The notes: generated by a model not told the origin, from the sequence alone. A DNA stretch of 13,709 nucleotides from RECO01 sp050485385 (GCA_050485385.1 JBJHBG010000119.1:1-13709), one strand, 5' to 3'; counted from the stretch's first letter, positions 6,633 through 13,709 are shown. Numbers and translations are program-made.

Positions 6633-8524
6633 GGCAAGTCGTACCCGACGCCGCCGCCGGCAACGGGGCCGCTCCCCCGACTTCAGCGGCGGCACTGGTC
6701 GCGGTCGAGCGCTTGACGGTCGTGTTTCCGACCGAGGACGGCGACGTCACCGCGGTGGACGACGTCTCCTGGCACATCGACCGCGGCGAAACCCTGGCGC
6801 TGGTCGGGGAATCGGGTTCCGGCAAGTCGGTCTCGGCCTTGAGCCTGCTCAGGCTCAACGAACTCGGCGGCGGCCGCATCAGCCATGGCCGGATCCGCTT
6901 CCGTCGTCGTGGCGGGGCCATCGTCGACCTCGTCGAGCAGCCCGAGCCGGTGCTGCGCGACATCCGCGGCAACGAGATCGCGATGGTCTTCCAGGAGCCG
7001 ATGACCAGCCTCAACCCGGTCTTCACCATCGGCTATCAGATCATCGAGGCGGTGCGGCTGCACCAGGGCAAGAGCCAGCAGGAGGCGCAGCGCATCGCCT
7101 TCGACATGCTCGAGCTGGTGCGCATGCCGGAGGCGAAGAAGCGCATCGACGAGTTTCCGCATCAACTCTCGGGCGGCATGCGCCAGCGTGCGATGATCGC
7201 CATGGCGCTCGCCTGCCGGCCGGCACTGCTCATCGCCGACGAGCCGACCACCGCCCTCGACGTCACCATTCAGGCGCAGATCCTGGACCTCATCAAGACG
7301 TTGCAGCGCGAGATCGGCATGGCGGTGCTGTTCATCACCCACGACATGGGGGTGGTGGCGGAGATGGCCGACCGCGTGGTGGTGATGCGAGACGGCCGGA
7401 CGGTGGAGGCGGCGTCGGTCGATGACGCCTTTCACCGTCCCCAGCACCCCTACACCAAGGCCTTGCTCGCCGCCGTCCCACGCATCGGGGCGATGCGCGG
7501 GCAGACCACACCCTCGCGCTTCGAGCAGATCGAGACACCCGGCAGCGAAGCCAGGGGTGCCGTCGAGTCCGCCCGCCGGCGCGCGGACGTGGTGGCGGCG
7601 AACGGCCCGCTCCTTCGAGTGGACGGCTTGGTGACGCGCTTTCCGATCCGCGGCGGGCTCCTCGGCCGCCCCCGCGCGGCCGTCCACGCGGTCGAGAACG
7701 TGTCCTTCGCGCTCGCCGCCGGGGAGACGCTGGCGCTGGTCGGCGAGAGTGGCTGCGGCAAGTCGACCACGGCGCGGACCGTCCTGCGCCTGCAGGAGCC
7801 GACCCGGGGCAGCGTGGTCTTCGGCGGGCGCGACATCACCCAGCTCGGCCGCCACGCCATGGAGCCGGTGCGGCGGCAAATGCAGATGATCTTTCAGGAC
7901 CCCTACGCCTCGTTGAACCCGCGGCTGACCGCAGCCGATCTGGTTGGCGAACCTTTGCGCATCCACGGCCTCGCCCGCGGCAGCGAGCTGCGGGACCGGG
8001 TCGCCGAACTCCTGCGCCGGGTGGGGCTCTTGCCGGAGCATGCCCGCCGCTATCCGCACCAGTTTTCGGGCGGCCAGCGCCAACGGCTCTGCATCGCCCG
8101 AGCGCTGAGCCTCAACCCGAGCCTGATCATCGCCGACGAGGCCGTCTCCGCTCTCGACGTGTCGATCCAAGCGCAGATCGTGAACCTCATGATGGACCTC
8201 CAAGACGAGTTCCACATGTCGTACCTGTTCGTCTCCCACGACCTCGCCGTGGTCGAGCGCGTCAGCCATCGCGTAGCGGTGATGTATCTGGGCGAGATCG
8301 TCGAACTCGGACCGCGGGCGGCGATCTTCGACGACCCGCGCCATCCCTACACCAGGAAGTTGCTCGCCGCGGTACCGGTCGCCGACCCGCGGCAACGGCG
8401 CCGTCAGACGAACCTCATGACCGACGAGATCCCGTCGCCCGTGCGGCCCTGGGGTTTCGAGCCCGAAGCCCTGCCGCTCGAGGAGGTCGCACCGGGGCAT
8501 TTCGTCCAACCGCCCCGCGGCTGA
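6629..8524 (+). CDS. gsiA: Double-domain ABC ATPase of a peptide/glutathione-type importer (GsiA-like, DppD-DppF fusion)
   Basis: The 631 residues hold two complete nucleotide-binding domains, matching E. coli GsiA (623 residues). Domain 1: Walker A GESGSGKS (60-67), Q-loop Gln122 (FQEPMTSLNP), signature LSGGMRQ (180-186), Walker B LLIADEP (200-206), His238. Domain 2: Walker A GESGCGKST (372-380), Q-loop Gln423, signature FSGGQRQ (479-485), ADEAVSALD (502-510), His537. Each is followed by the oligopeptide-transporter tail (HPYTKALLAAVP, HPYTRKLLAAVP). The C-terminal VAPGHFVQPP resembles GsiA's VGPGHYVAQP. Both sites keep all catalytic residues, so both should hydrolyse ATP. It powers the two permeases encoded just upstream. 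The start overlaps the gsiD stop (ATGA). E. coli GsiABCD imports glutathione, but this subfamily takes up varied peptides and opines, so the substrate is open. Confidence 0.95.
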   Translation: MRQVVPDAAAGNGAAPPTSAAALVAVERLTVVFPTEDGDVTAVDDVSWHIDRGETLALVGESGSGKSVSALSLLRLNELGGGRISHGRIRFRRRGGAIVDLVEQPEPVLRDIRGNEIAMVFQEPMTSLNPVFTIGYQIIEAVRLHQGKSQQEAQRIAFDMLELVRMPEAKKRIDEFPHQLSGGMRQRAMIAMALACRPALLIADEPTTALDVTIQAQILDLIKTLQREIGMAVLFITHDMGVVAEMADRVVVMRDGRTVEAASVDDAFHRPQHPYTKALLAAVPRIGAMRGQTTPSRFEQIETPGSEARGAVESARRRADVVAANGPLLRVDGLVTRFPIRGGLLGRPRAAVHAVENVSFALAAGETLALVGESGCGKSTTARTVLRLQEPTRGSVVFGGRDITQLGRHAMEPVRRQMQMIFQDPYASLNPRLTAADLVGEPLRIHGLARGSELRDRVAELLRRVGLLPEHARRYPHQFSGGQRQRLCIARALSLNPSLIIADEAVSALDVSIQAQIVNLMMDLQDEFHMSYLFVSHDLAVVERVSHRVAVMYLGEIVELGPRAAIFDDPRHPYTRKLLAAVPVADPRQRRRQTNLMTDEIPSPVRPWGFEPEALPLEEVAPGHFVQPPRG

Positions 8525-8568
8525 GGCGGGGTGGGCTCGCCACTGCATTCACCAACGGAGAGACGACG

Positions 8569-10164
8569 ATGAGACGAGGTAGCGACAAGCTCTTGGCCAC
8601 GGCCGCCGGCGCCTGGCTGCTCGTCGGCATGGCCGGTCCGGCCGCCGCCGAGACGATCGTGCGGATCGTGCCGCAGGCGGATCTGCGCAACGTCGATCCG
8701 GTGTGGACCACGGCTGCGATCACGCAGAACCACGGCTACATGATCTACGACATGCTGTTCGCGCTCGACGGCGAGTTGCAGCCGCAGCCGCAGATGGTCG
8801 ACACTTGGACGGTGAGCGACGACGACCTGCTCTGGACCTTCACCCTGCGCGAGGGGCTTCTGTTCCACGACGGCTCGCCGGTGGAGGCGAAGGATGCGGT
8901 CGCCTCCATCCAGCGATGGTCGGTCAAGCGCGCCGACGGCCAAGCGCTCATGTCGCGCGTCGACGAGATCGTGGCGGTCGACGAGCGCACCTTCGAGATC
9001 CGGCTCGCCGAGCCGTTCGGGCCGATGCTCCAGGTGCTCGCCAACCCGACCCTGCCCCTGCCGGTGATGCGCGAGCAGGAAGCGCTGACGGACCCGGACG
9101 AGCAGGTAACGACGATGATCGGCTCGGGGCCGTTCGTCTTCTCCGACGACGAGTGGGTGCCGGGCGACCGCGTCGTCTATCGCAAGTTCGAGGACTATGT
9201 GCCGCGCGACGAGCCGGCGAGCGGCTTCGCCGGCGGCAAGGTGGTCCACGTCGATCGGGTGGACTGGATCTACATTCCGGACACCAACACGGCCACGCAG
9301 GCGCTGATCGCGGGCCAGGTCGACGTCTACGAGGTGCCGCCGATGGACCTCCTGCCGATGCTCGACGCCGACCCCAACATCACCGTCGCCGTGCTCGACC
9401 CGCTCGGCAAGATGGGGCACATCCGGCCGAACTTCCTCTATCCGCCGTTCAACGACGCGCGCGCACGGCAGGCCCTTCAACTGCTCGTCGACCAGCGCGA
9501 GTTCCTGGCGGCTCAGGTCGGCAACCCGGAATACGAGATCGTCTGCTACGCCGTGTTCATGTGCAACTCGCCGTTCGAGACCGACGCGCATGCCGAACCG
9601 TGGATGCAGCGCGATCCGGAGCGGGCGCGCGAACTCTTGGCGGAAGCTGGCTACGATTTCGAGCAGCCGATCGTGGTCATGCTGCCGACCGACCAGCAGA
9701 TCATCTACAACAACATGCTGGTGATGGTCGGCGCGCTGCAGGAGATCGGTGTCAACGTCGACGCTCAGGCGATGGATTGGTCGACCCTGACCACCCGGCG
9801 CACGCGCGACGACGATCCGGCGACGTCGCCGAACGTGGGCTGGCACCTCTTCCCGACGTGGTGGACCGGCGTGCCGATGTCCAGCCCGCTCACCAGCCCG
9901 CCGTTGGTCGCGAGCGGCGACCGCGCGACGGCGTGGTTCGGCTGGCCCGAGGACGAGGAGTTGGAGCGGCTGCGCGTCTCCTTCATGGACGCGACGGGCC
10001 ATGACGCGCAGATGGAGGTGATCGACGCGATTCACAAGCGCTTCTACGAATTCTTCCCGTACATCAACACGGGCCAGTTCCTGTCGCCGGTGGCGTGGCG
10101 CAACGAGGTGCAGGACGTGCCGGATGCCCTGCTCTTTACCGCCTGGAATCTGACCAAGAACTGA
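8569..10164 (+). CDS. Periplasmic solute-binding protein, family 5 (peptide/GsiB-like), of the adjacent ABC importer
   Basis: The product is 531 residues. A Sec signal peptide is visible (basic MRRGSDK, hydrophobic core, AAA at 25-27), with likely cleavage before Glu28. Family 5 hallmarks are IYDMLFALDG (59-68), the WTFTLREGLLFHDGSPVEAKDAVAS-type segment (89-113), IGSGPF (184-189) and RARQALQLLVDQREF (298-312), then the ELLAEAGY segment (355-362). It should deliver the ligand to the GsiC/GsiD-like channel. GGAG lies 8 nt before ATG 8569, giving a firm start. It sits 44 nt after the ATPase and is the last gene of the operon. Two cysteines, Cys326 and Cys332, are close together and could form a periplasmic disulfide. 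A strong hairpin follows the stop codon. The ligand cannot be read from sequence. Confidence 0.94.
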   Translation: MRRGSDKLLATAAGAWLLVGMAGPAAAETIVRIVPQADLRNVDPVWTTAAITQNHGYMIYDMLFALDGELQPQPQMVDTWTVSDDDLLWTFTLREGLLFHDGSPVEAKDAVASIQRWSVKRADGQALMSRVDEIVAVDERTFEIRLAEPFGPMLQVLANPTLPLPVMREQEALTDPDEQVTTMIGSGPFVFSDDEWVPGDRVVYRKFEDYVPRDEPASGFAGGKVVHVDRVDWIYIPDTNTATQALIAGQVDVYEVPPMDLLPMLDADPNITVAVLDPLGKMGHIRPNFLYPPFNDARARQALQLLVDQREFLAAQVGNPEYEIVCYAVFMCNSPFETDAHAEPWMQRDPERARELLAEAGYDFEQPIVVMLPTDQQIIYNNMLVMVGALQEIGVNVDAQAMDWSTLTTRRTRDDDPATSPNVGWHLFPTWWTGVPMSSPLTSPPLVASGDRATAWFGWPEDEELERLRVSFMDATGHDAQMEVIDAIHKRFYEFFPYINTGQFLSPVAWRNEVQDVPDALLFTAWNLTKN

Positions 10165-10173
10165 GACGCCGAG

Positions 10174-10208
10174 GACGCCGCTCGATGCTGGCCGGCTCGA
10201 GCGGCGTC
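10174..10208 (+). terminator. Probable terminator hairpin of the amidase-gsi operon
   Basis: Perfect 12-bp arms GACGCCGCTCGA (10174-10185) and TCGAGCGGCGTC (10197-10208) enclose an 11-nt loop, starting 9 nt after the stop codon of the binding protein. There is no T-run after it, so it is not a textbook intrinsic terminator. It may act as a Rho-assisted terminator or as a 3'-end stabiliser of the mRNA. Confidence 0.6.
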
Positions 10209-10502
10209 GTCGGTGGCGGTTGCCGAGCGAGCACTGCCCGATGCGGGCGTGACCCCGACCCTTCGTGAAGCGGGTTGGGTGGCGTGTCGCGGCGACCTCT
10301 CGAGCGCTTCCCGCAAAGCTGGGATCGATCGTCGTGTGCGTGTCGTCCAGGGGATCGGGGACGGTCCGGGCGCTTCCTCCAAGTCCGGGGACCGACGCGA
10401 AACGAAGGGCGTAGTGGGCGGCCGTACAGGATCGCCAGGAGGTTGCCGACGCTCGCCGAGCGCAACGCGAGCGGCAAGCCTGGTCGTGTCCCGCGGGTTG
10501 GT

Positions 10503-10925
10503 TTAGCTGGCCGAGGCGCTCCGGCCATGGTCGGCCGTTTCGGCTCTGCGGCATGGGCAGGCAGGGGGTGGGATCATCGGCGATGGCGGCAGTGGCGGCG
10601 ATGGTTTCGGGCGGGATGGAGCGGGCACGCTGGACGGCCCGTTCGTCGTTCGGCTGGAGCGGGCGGGCGCCGACGAGGCGGACGATGGCAGCCCCGTTCG
10701 AAACGATGGCGGGTGGACCTTGGCGGGCTGCGCTCCGGGGAAGCTCGGGCAGGCGAGGACGCCGGTCTCGGCCTCGTCCATCAGCGCCGAGAGCGTCGGC
10801 AGCGTCGGGCGGATCTGGTCGGCGACGCTGCGCGGCTGCGCCTTGGCGGCCGGCTCGGTCTCCTGGGCGAAGGTCGTGGCGACGAAAGCCGACGCGACCC
10901 GGCCGTTCCGGCGAACCCTCACGTC
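10503..10925 (-). pseudogene. Remnant of an IS256 (mutator) family transposase, C-terminal part, frameshifted and internally deleted
   Basis: Two minus-strand frames read as the C-terminal part of an IS256 transposase. Frame 1 (about 10925 to 10713) gives RRNGRVASAFVATTFAQ, then VADQIRPTLPTLSALMDEAE, then TGVLACPSFP and AKVH. Frame 2 (10713 to about 10570) gives NGAAIVRLVGARPLQPNDE, then RAVQRARSIPPETIAA and IADDP. Typical members read LMDEAEEDVLAYMSFP, then KLHSTNPLERLNKEIKRR, then TDVVGIFPNEAAIVRLVGA, then LLEQNDEWAVQRARYMTLET, then LSDDP. At about 10712 the frame changes and roughly 20 residues are missing, including the NPLERLNxEIKRR block that carries the catalytic glutamate. The N-terminal two thirds, with the two catalytic aspartates, is absent. 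Codons keep high GC3 in the matching segments only. A TAA at 10503-10505 is taken as an approximate lower limit. The copy cannot be active. I did not identify terminal inverted repeats or a target duplication. Confidence 0.85.
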
Positions 10926-11060
10926 GGTGGCGTCGATCCGCCGGGCTCCCCACGCGGCCCGCCCCGCTGCGCCACCCGTTGGGGCACGGCCCTTGGTGCC
11001 AGACCCGTTGTGTGCGAAACGGAGGTCCCATACCGTGGGAGCGGGTTCCCGGGGGACGAG

Positions 11061-12449
11061 ATGAGTGTGCTGACCGAGACGCTCTCGGCCTGGATCGCCG
11101 GGATGGCGGCCCGGCCCCTGCCGGCGGCGGTCGCGGCCCGGACCGGCGAACTCGTGCTCGACGGCACGGGCGCGCTGGTCGCCGCCTGCCACCGCGACGT
11201 CTCCACCGGCCGGCGGATCGCCGCCTTCGTGCGCGCGGAAGGCGGGCAGCCGCGCGCCTCGGTGGTCGGCCAGGGCTTCAAGTCCTCGCTCGCCGGTGCG
11301 GCACTCGCCAACGGCACCATGGGCTATGCCTGCGACGTCGAGCCCCATCACCCGCAGGGCATCCTGCACCCCATTGCCGTGATGGTCCCGGCCGCACTCG
11401 CCCTCGCCGAGCATCGCGACCTTTCGGGCGAGGCGTTCCTGAAGGCGGTCGCCGTCGGTTGCGAGGTGACCTATCGCCTCTCGATCGCCCTCGGGCCGGC
11501 CGAGCAATATGCCTTGGGTTTCCATCCCTCGGCCGTCTGCGGATGCTTCGGCGCGGCCGCCGCGGCGGCGACGCTGCTCGGACTCGACGAGGAGGCCGTC
11601 GAGCGAGCCCTCGGCCTTGCCGCATGCCAAGCGTCCGGGCTGATGGCCTGGGAGAGCGATGCGAGTGAGCACGCGCGGCCCTTCCAGATGGGCATGGCGG
11701 CCCGCAACGGCATCACCGCAGCGCTGCTCGCAGCGGACGGCTTCGGCGGACCTCGACGGGTCTTCGACGGCGCGCATTCTCCCTTCCACGCCTTCAGTCG
11801 CGATCCGTCGCCGCAACGGCTGGTGGAGGCCCTTGGCGAGCGCTTCGACGGGATCATGCAGCTCGCCATCAAGCCCTATCCCTGCGTCGCCTTCCTGCAT
11901 CCGGCCCTCGACCTCCTGGCGCGGATGATGGCGGCGGGCCGCATCGAGGTGGAGCACATCCGCCGTCTGACCATGCGCTTCGCCAGAGCCGGGATTCATT
12001 GCGTCGACGGCAATCCCTTGAAGAGTCATTGCGCGCAGTACGTCCTCGCGGTGGCCGCCGCCGGCGGTGGGCTCCAGGTGCGCGATCTCTTCGTCGATCG
12101 GCGGGAAAGCGATCGGGCCGTCCGCGAGACCAGCGGGCGGATCGCCGTCGAGGCGGACGATGGAGAACTCGCGGCCCGTTTCCCCGAGGCCTACGCAACC
12201 GAACTCGTGCTCGAACTCGCAAGCGGCGAGGTCAGGCGAGGCCGCAACGACGTCGCGAGGGGCTACCCGCAAACGCCCTTGCGTGCCGAGGAGATCGACT
12301 CGAAGTTTCGCGGCCTCGTCGGCAGCGTGGCCGATCCGGAGCGGACCGAGCAGTTGTTCCGGACGCTGCGGTCGCTCGCGTCGCTGCCGACCGTCCGGCC
12401 ACTCGCCGATCAGTTGCGCACCATTCGAGCAGAACATGTCGACGCCTAG
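11061..12449 (+). CDS. MmgE/PrpD family protein (2-methylcitrate dehydratase / iminodisuccinate epimerase-like superfamily)
   Basis: The product is 462 residues, the usual family length. Seen motifs are ALANGTMGYACDVEPHHP (81-98), the GFHPSAVCGCFGAAAAAATL stretch (153-172), ARNGITAALLAADGFGGP (214-231), and KPYPCVAFLHPALD (271-284). The family includes 2-methylcitrate dehydratase, cis-aconitate decarboxylase and iminodisuccinate epimerase, all acting on polycarboxylates. No prpB or prpC is nearby, so propionate metabolism is unlikely. Here the gene overlaps an aspartate-dehydrogenase-like gene by 14 nt and precedes a TRAP receptor, which suggests a dicarboxylate or N-substituted aspartate substrate (inference). 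ATG 11061 is chosen because the family begins here and GGGGGA lies 4 nt upstream; a longer in-frame N-terminus reads through the transposase fossil and is not credible. No signal peptide is present, so the protein is cytoplasmic. Confidence 0.92.
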   Translation: MSVLTETLSAWIAGMAARPLPAAVAARTGELVLDGTGALVAACHRDVSTGRRIAAFVRAEGGQPRASVVGQGFKSSLAGAALANGTMGYACDVEPHHPQGILHPIAVMVPAALALAEHRDLSGEAFLKAVAVGCEVTYRLSIALGPAEQYALGFHPSAVCGCFGAAAAAATLLGLDEEAVERALGLAACQASGLMAWESDASEHARPFQMGMAARNGITAALLAADGFGGPRRVFDGAHSPFHAFSRDPSPQRLVEALGERFDGIMQLAIKPYPCVAFLHPALDLLARMMAAGRIEVEHIRRLTMRFARAGIHCVDGNPLKSHCAQYVLAVAAAGGGLQVRDLFVDRRESDRAVRETSGRIAVEADDGELAARFPEAYATELVLELASGEVRRGRNDVARGYPQTPLRAEEIDSKFRGLVGSVADPERTEQLFRTLRSLASLPTVRPLADQLRTIRAEHVDA

Positions 12450-13281
12450 CGTCCGCGACACCGGCCGGCAGCCGCTCACCATCGCGCTCGCCGGCTTCGG
12501 CACGGTGGGCCAGGAGCTCGCGCACCGGCTGACGGATGGTGTCATCCCCGAGGCGCGGCTGGTCGCCATTTCGGCGCTCGACCTCGACAAGGCGCGGCGC
12601 AATGCCGAAGCCCTGGTACCGAGGCCGGCGGTGGTGACGGTGGCCGAGCTGCCGGCCCATGCCGAAGTGGTGGTGGAGTGCGCCACCGGAGCCGCCTTTC
12701 CCGAGATCGCCCGGCTGGTGCTCGAGGCAGGGCGGACGCTGGTGCCGGTGAGCGTCGGCGCGCTCGCCTCCAACCCCGAGATCGTCGAGCTCGCGCGCCG
12801 CCATGGCGGGCGCATCCGCATCGCCAGCGGCGCCATGCTCGGGCTCGATGCCGTCCGCGGTGCCGCCGAAGGCGATCTTCGGAGTGTACGCCTGACCTCC
12901 CGAGTGCGACCGGACTCGCTCGTCGCCGAAGCCTACGTCATCGAGTGTGGCTTCGACTTCCGGACGCCGCCGACCGAGCCGATCAAGGTCTTCGAGGGTA
13001 GCGCTGGCGATGCCGCACGCGCCTTTCCGAACCACTTCAACGTCGCGGTGACGTTGGGCCTCGCCGGGCTGGGCCTCGATCGCACCGCGGTCGAGGTCTG
13101 GGCCGATCCGACCGTTCCCGGCGCGATCCACCACGTCGAGGTCGAGGCCGACCACATCGGTCTCTCGATGACCAGCCGCAATCGCCCCTCGGCAACCAAC
13201 CCCCGGACCAGCCGCAGCGTCGCGCCGAGCGTGCTGGCGGCGCTGCGCAGCCTGTCCTCGCCGCTGCAGATAGGAAGCTGA
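12436..13281 (+). CDS. nadX: Aspartate dehydrogenase-like NAD(P)-dependent oxidoreductase (NadX / DUF108 family)
   Basis: The product is 281 residues; NadX enzymes are about 265. The N-terminal Rossmann fold has TIALAGFGTVGQELAHRL (15-32) with the glycine motif GFGTVG, then VECATGAAFPE (80-90) and SVGAL (106-110). The C-terminal aspartate dehydrogenase domain shows SGAMLGLDAV (131-140), FPNHFNVAVTLGLAGLGLDR (197-216), DPTVPGAIHHVEVEA (224-238) with candidate catalytic His232 or His233, and TNPRTS (254-259). The family reaction is reversible: oxidation of L-aspartate to iminosuccinate (then oxaloacetate), or its reverse. No nadA or nadC lies nearby, so NAD biosynthesis is not supported; a catabolic role with the MmgE/PrpD protein is more likely. 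The ATG lies inside the 3' end of the upstream gene (14-nt overlap) with only a weak ribosome site, so translational coupling is expected. Exact substrate is uncertain. Confidence 0.87.
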   Translation: MSTPSVRDTGRQPLTIALAGFGTVGQELAHRLTDGVIPEARLVAISALDLDKARRNAEALVPRPAVVTVAELPAHAEVVVECATGAAFPEIARLVLEAGRTLVPVSVGALASNPEIVELARRHGGRIRIASGAMLGLDAVRGAAEGDLRSVRLTSRVRPDSLVAEAYVIECGFDFRTPPTEPIKVFEGSAGDAARAFPNHFNVAVTLGLAGLGLDRTAVEVWADPTVPGAIHHVEVEADHIGLSMTSRNRPSATNPRTSRSVAPSVLAALRSLSSPLQIGS

Positions 13282-13287
13282 TGCAGG

Positions 13288-13300
13288 CCCGGCGTCCGGG
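13288..13300 (+). terminator. Short hairpin after nadX, weak terminator candidate
   Basis: CCCGG and CCGGG pair across a 3-nt loop 6 nt after the stop codon, followed by a moderately T-rich stretch. The stem is only 5 bp and no true T-run follows, so it is a weak candidate. It could partly separate the upstream pair of genes from the TRAP receptor. Confidence 0.25.
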
Positions 13301-13329
13301 TTGATCGTTCGTTGACCGGCGCCTAGCAT
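13301..13329 (+). promoter_or_regulatory. Possible sigma70-type promoter for the TAXI receptor gene
   Basis: A -35-like TTGATC (13301-13306) and a -10-like TAGCAT (13324-13329) are separated by exactly 17 nt, each matching four of six consensus bases. The pair lies in the 125-nt gap before the receptor gene, which would leave a leader of about 70 nt. That leader contains a small hairpin, GGCCC-N5-GGGCC (13371-13385), just before the ribosome site. The genes may still be co-transcribed from upstream. Confidence 0.4.
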
Positions 13330-13406
13330 CGCGATGTTCGGCATGGCTGGTCCGCCGGACCCACGAGAAGGGCCCCTTACGGGCCTCCGACAAAGGGGAG
13401 CTAACG

Positions 13407-13709
13407 ATGACGACCAAAGGGACCATCAGCGCCCGCCTGTTGGGCTTGGGCGCGGGCCTCATGCTGGCCGCCGGGGTGGCAGCCGTCCCCCACGCCGCCA
13501 ACGGACAGATGGCCGAACCCGAGAGCCAGTTCCTCTCGCTCGGCACCTCGACCGTCGGCGGCACGTGGTATCCCTTGGGGGGTGCCATGGCGAGCGTGAT
13601 CAGCGGGGCCTATTCGCAGCTCAACGTCACCGCCGAGGTCACCGGCGGCACCCTCGACAACCTCCGGCTGATGCGCGGCGGCCATCTCGAGTTGGCCCTT
13701 TCCACCAAC
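13407..13709 (+). CDS. TAXI family TRAP transporter solute receptor (N-terminal part, cut by window edge)
   Basis: The first 101 residues are visible; family members are about 320-340. A signal peptide is present: basic start, hydrophobic core GLGAGLMLAAGVAAV (about 13-27), probable cleavage after HAANG or nearby. The mature start FLSLGTSTVGGTWYPLGGAM (42-61) and the following VTGGTLDNLRLMRGGHLELA stretch (78-97) are the hallmarks of TAXI receptors, where the ligand-binding GT..GGT.YP and TGG..DN motifs lie. The start is firm: AAGGGGAG lies 6 nt before ATG 13407. TAXI receptors work with a fused TRAP permease, which would be expected further right. By position it may serve the preceding MmgE/PrpD and NadX-like enzymes. 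Known TAXI ligands are few, so the substrate is unassigned. Confidence 0.92.
   Translation, partial: MTTKGTISARLLGLGAGLMLAAGVAAVPHAANGQMAEPESQFLSLGTSTVGGTWYPLGGAMASVISGAYSQLNVTAEVTGGTLDNLRLMRGGHLELALSTN

Larger units (their letters stand above)
10165..11060. other. Long gene-poor intergenic region holding a terminator hairpin and a transposase fossil
   Basis: These 896 nt contain no intact recognisable gene on either strand. The left end has the hairpin after the binding-protein gene. About 10503-10925 is a decayed IS256-family transposase on the minus strand. The part from about 10209 to 10480 matches nothing I recognise in any frame. The last 130 nt should carry the promoter for the MmgE/PrpD operon; only a weak candidate is visible (TTGTGT 11008-11013, TACCGT 11031-11036, 17-nt spacer), overlapped by the short dyad TCCCA-N5-TGGGA (11026-11040). 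Open frames that cross the region are long only because stop codons are rare in GC-rich DNA. Confidence 0.7.

Noticed and set aside
10136..10528. Minus-strand 130-codon open frame left of the transposase remnant
   Set aside because: Basic, low-information composition without recognisable similarity. It may include the non-coding end of the old insertion sequence, but I found no terminal repeat to show this.
8404..11031. An 875-codon open frame on the minus strand opposite the binding-protein gene
   Set aside because: It is antisense to a certain family 5 binding protein, has arginine/histidine-rich low-sense composition and no domain. Only its first part (10713 to about 10570) is meaningful, as the frame-2 half of the transposase remnant.
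10275..11060. Long in-frame N-terminal extension of the MmgE/PrpD gene
   Set aside because: The extension reads antisense through the IS256 fossil and is not family sequence. The family N-terminus and a ribosome site are at 11061.
12067..12435. In-frame extension of the NadX-like gene back into the MmgE/PrpD gene
   Set aside because: It lies wholly in another frame of a well-supported gene. The Rossmann fold begins shortly after ATG 12436.

Overview
The window is GC-rich DNA with tightly packed, high-GC3 genes and short overlaps between neighbours. Gene content (GsiABCD-type peptide ABC importer, HyuA-type hydantoinase/oxoprolinase, amidase-signature enzyme, TAXI-type TRAP receptor, NadX-like dehydrogenase, MmgE/PrpD protein) suggests a heterotrophic proteobacterium, most likely an alphaproteobacterium. 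That placement is inference: there is no rRNA or marker gene here. No tRNA, rRNA, CRISPR array or transcription regulator gene was seen.

Layout. (1) Positions 1-2986, minus strand: a class III aminotransferase of the beta-phenylalanine aminotransferase/GSA-aminomutase type, followed 11 nt later by hyuA, which runs off the left edge. (2) 2987-3302: a divergent intergenic region with no recognisable gene but with two clear dyad symmetries. (3) 3303-10164, plus strand: an amidase-signature enzyme that appears to start at CTG, then two ABC permeases, a double ATPase very like E. coli GsiA, and a family 5 solute-binding protein with a signal peptide. A 12-bp perfect hairpin follows the last gene. 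(4) 10165-11060: an 896-nt stretch without a functional gene, which hides a decayed, internally deleted IS256-family transposase on the minus strand. (5) 11061-13281: an MmgE/PrpD-family protein overlapping an aspartate-dehydrogenase-like protein. (6) 13407 to the right edge: the N-terminal 101 residues of a TAXI-family TRAP substrate receptor, with its own strong Shine-Dalgarno and a possible sigma70 promoter.

How it may work together. Region 3 would import a small peptide- or amide-like compound and hydrolyse an amide bond. Region 1 supplies an ATP-dependent ring- or amide-opening subunit and an aminotransferase that probably acts on a beta- or omega-amino acid. Regions 1 and 3 therefore look like a divergently transcribed uptake and catabolism module for an amide, lactam or hydantoin-like nitrogen compound. 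Regions 5 and 6 look like a second, separate module for a dicarboxylate or N-substituted amino-dicarboxylate, with a TRAP receptor for uptake. The substrates cannot be fixed from sequence alone. The most distinctive findings are the aminotransferase/HyuA pairing, the MmgE/PrpD plus AspDH plus TAXI grouping, the IS256 fossil, and the CTG start.
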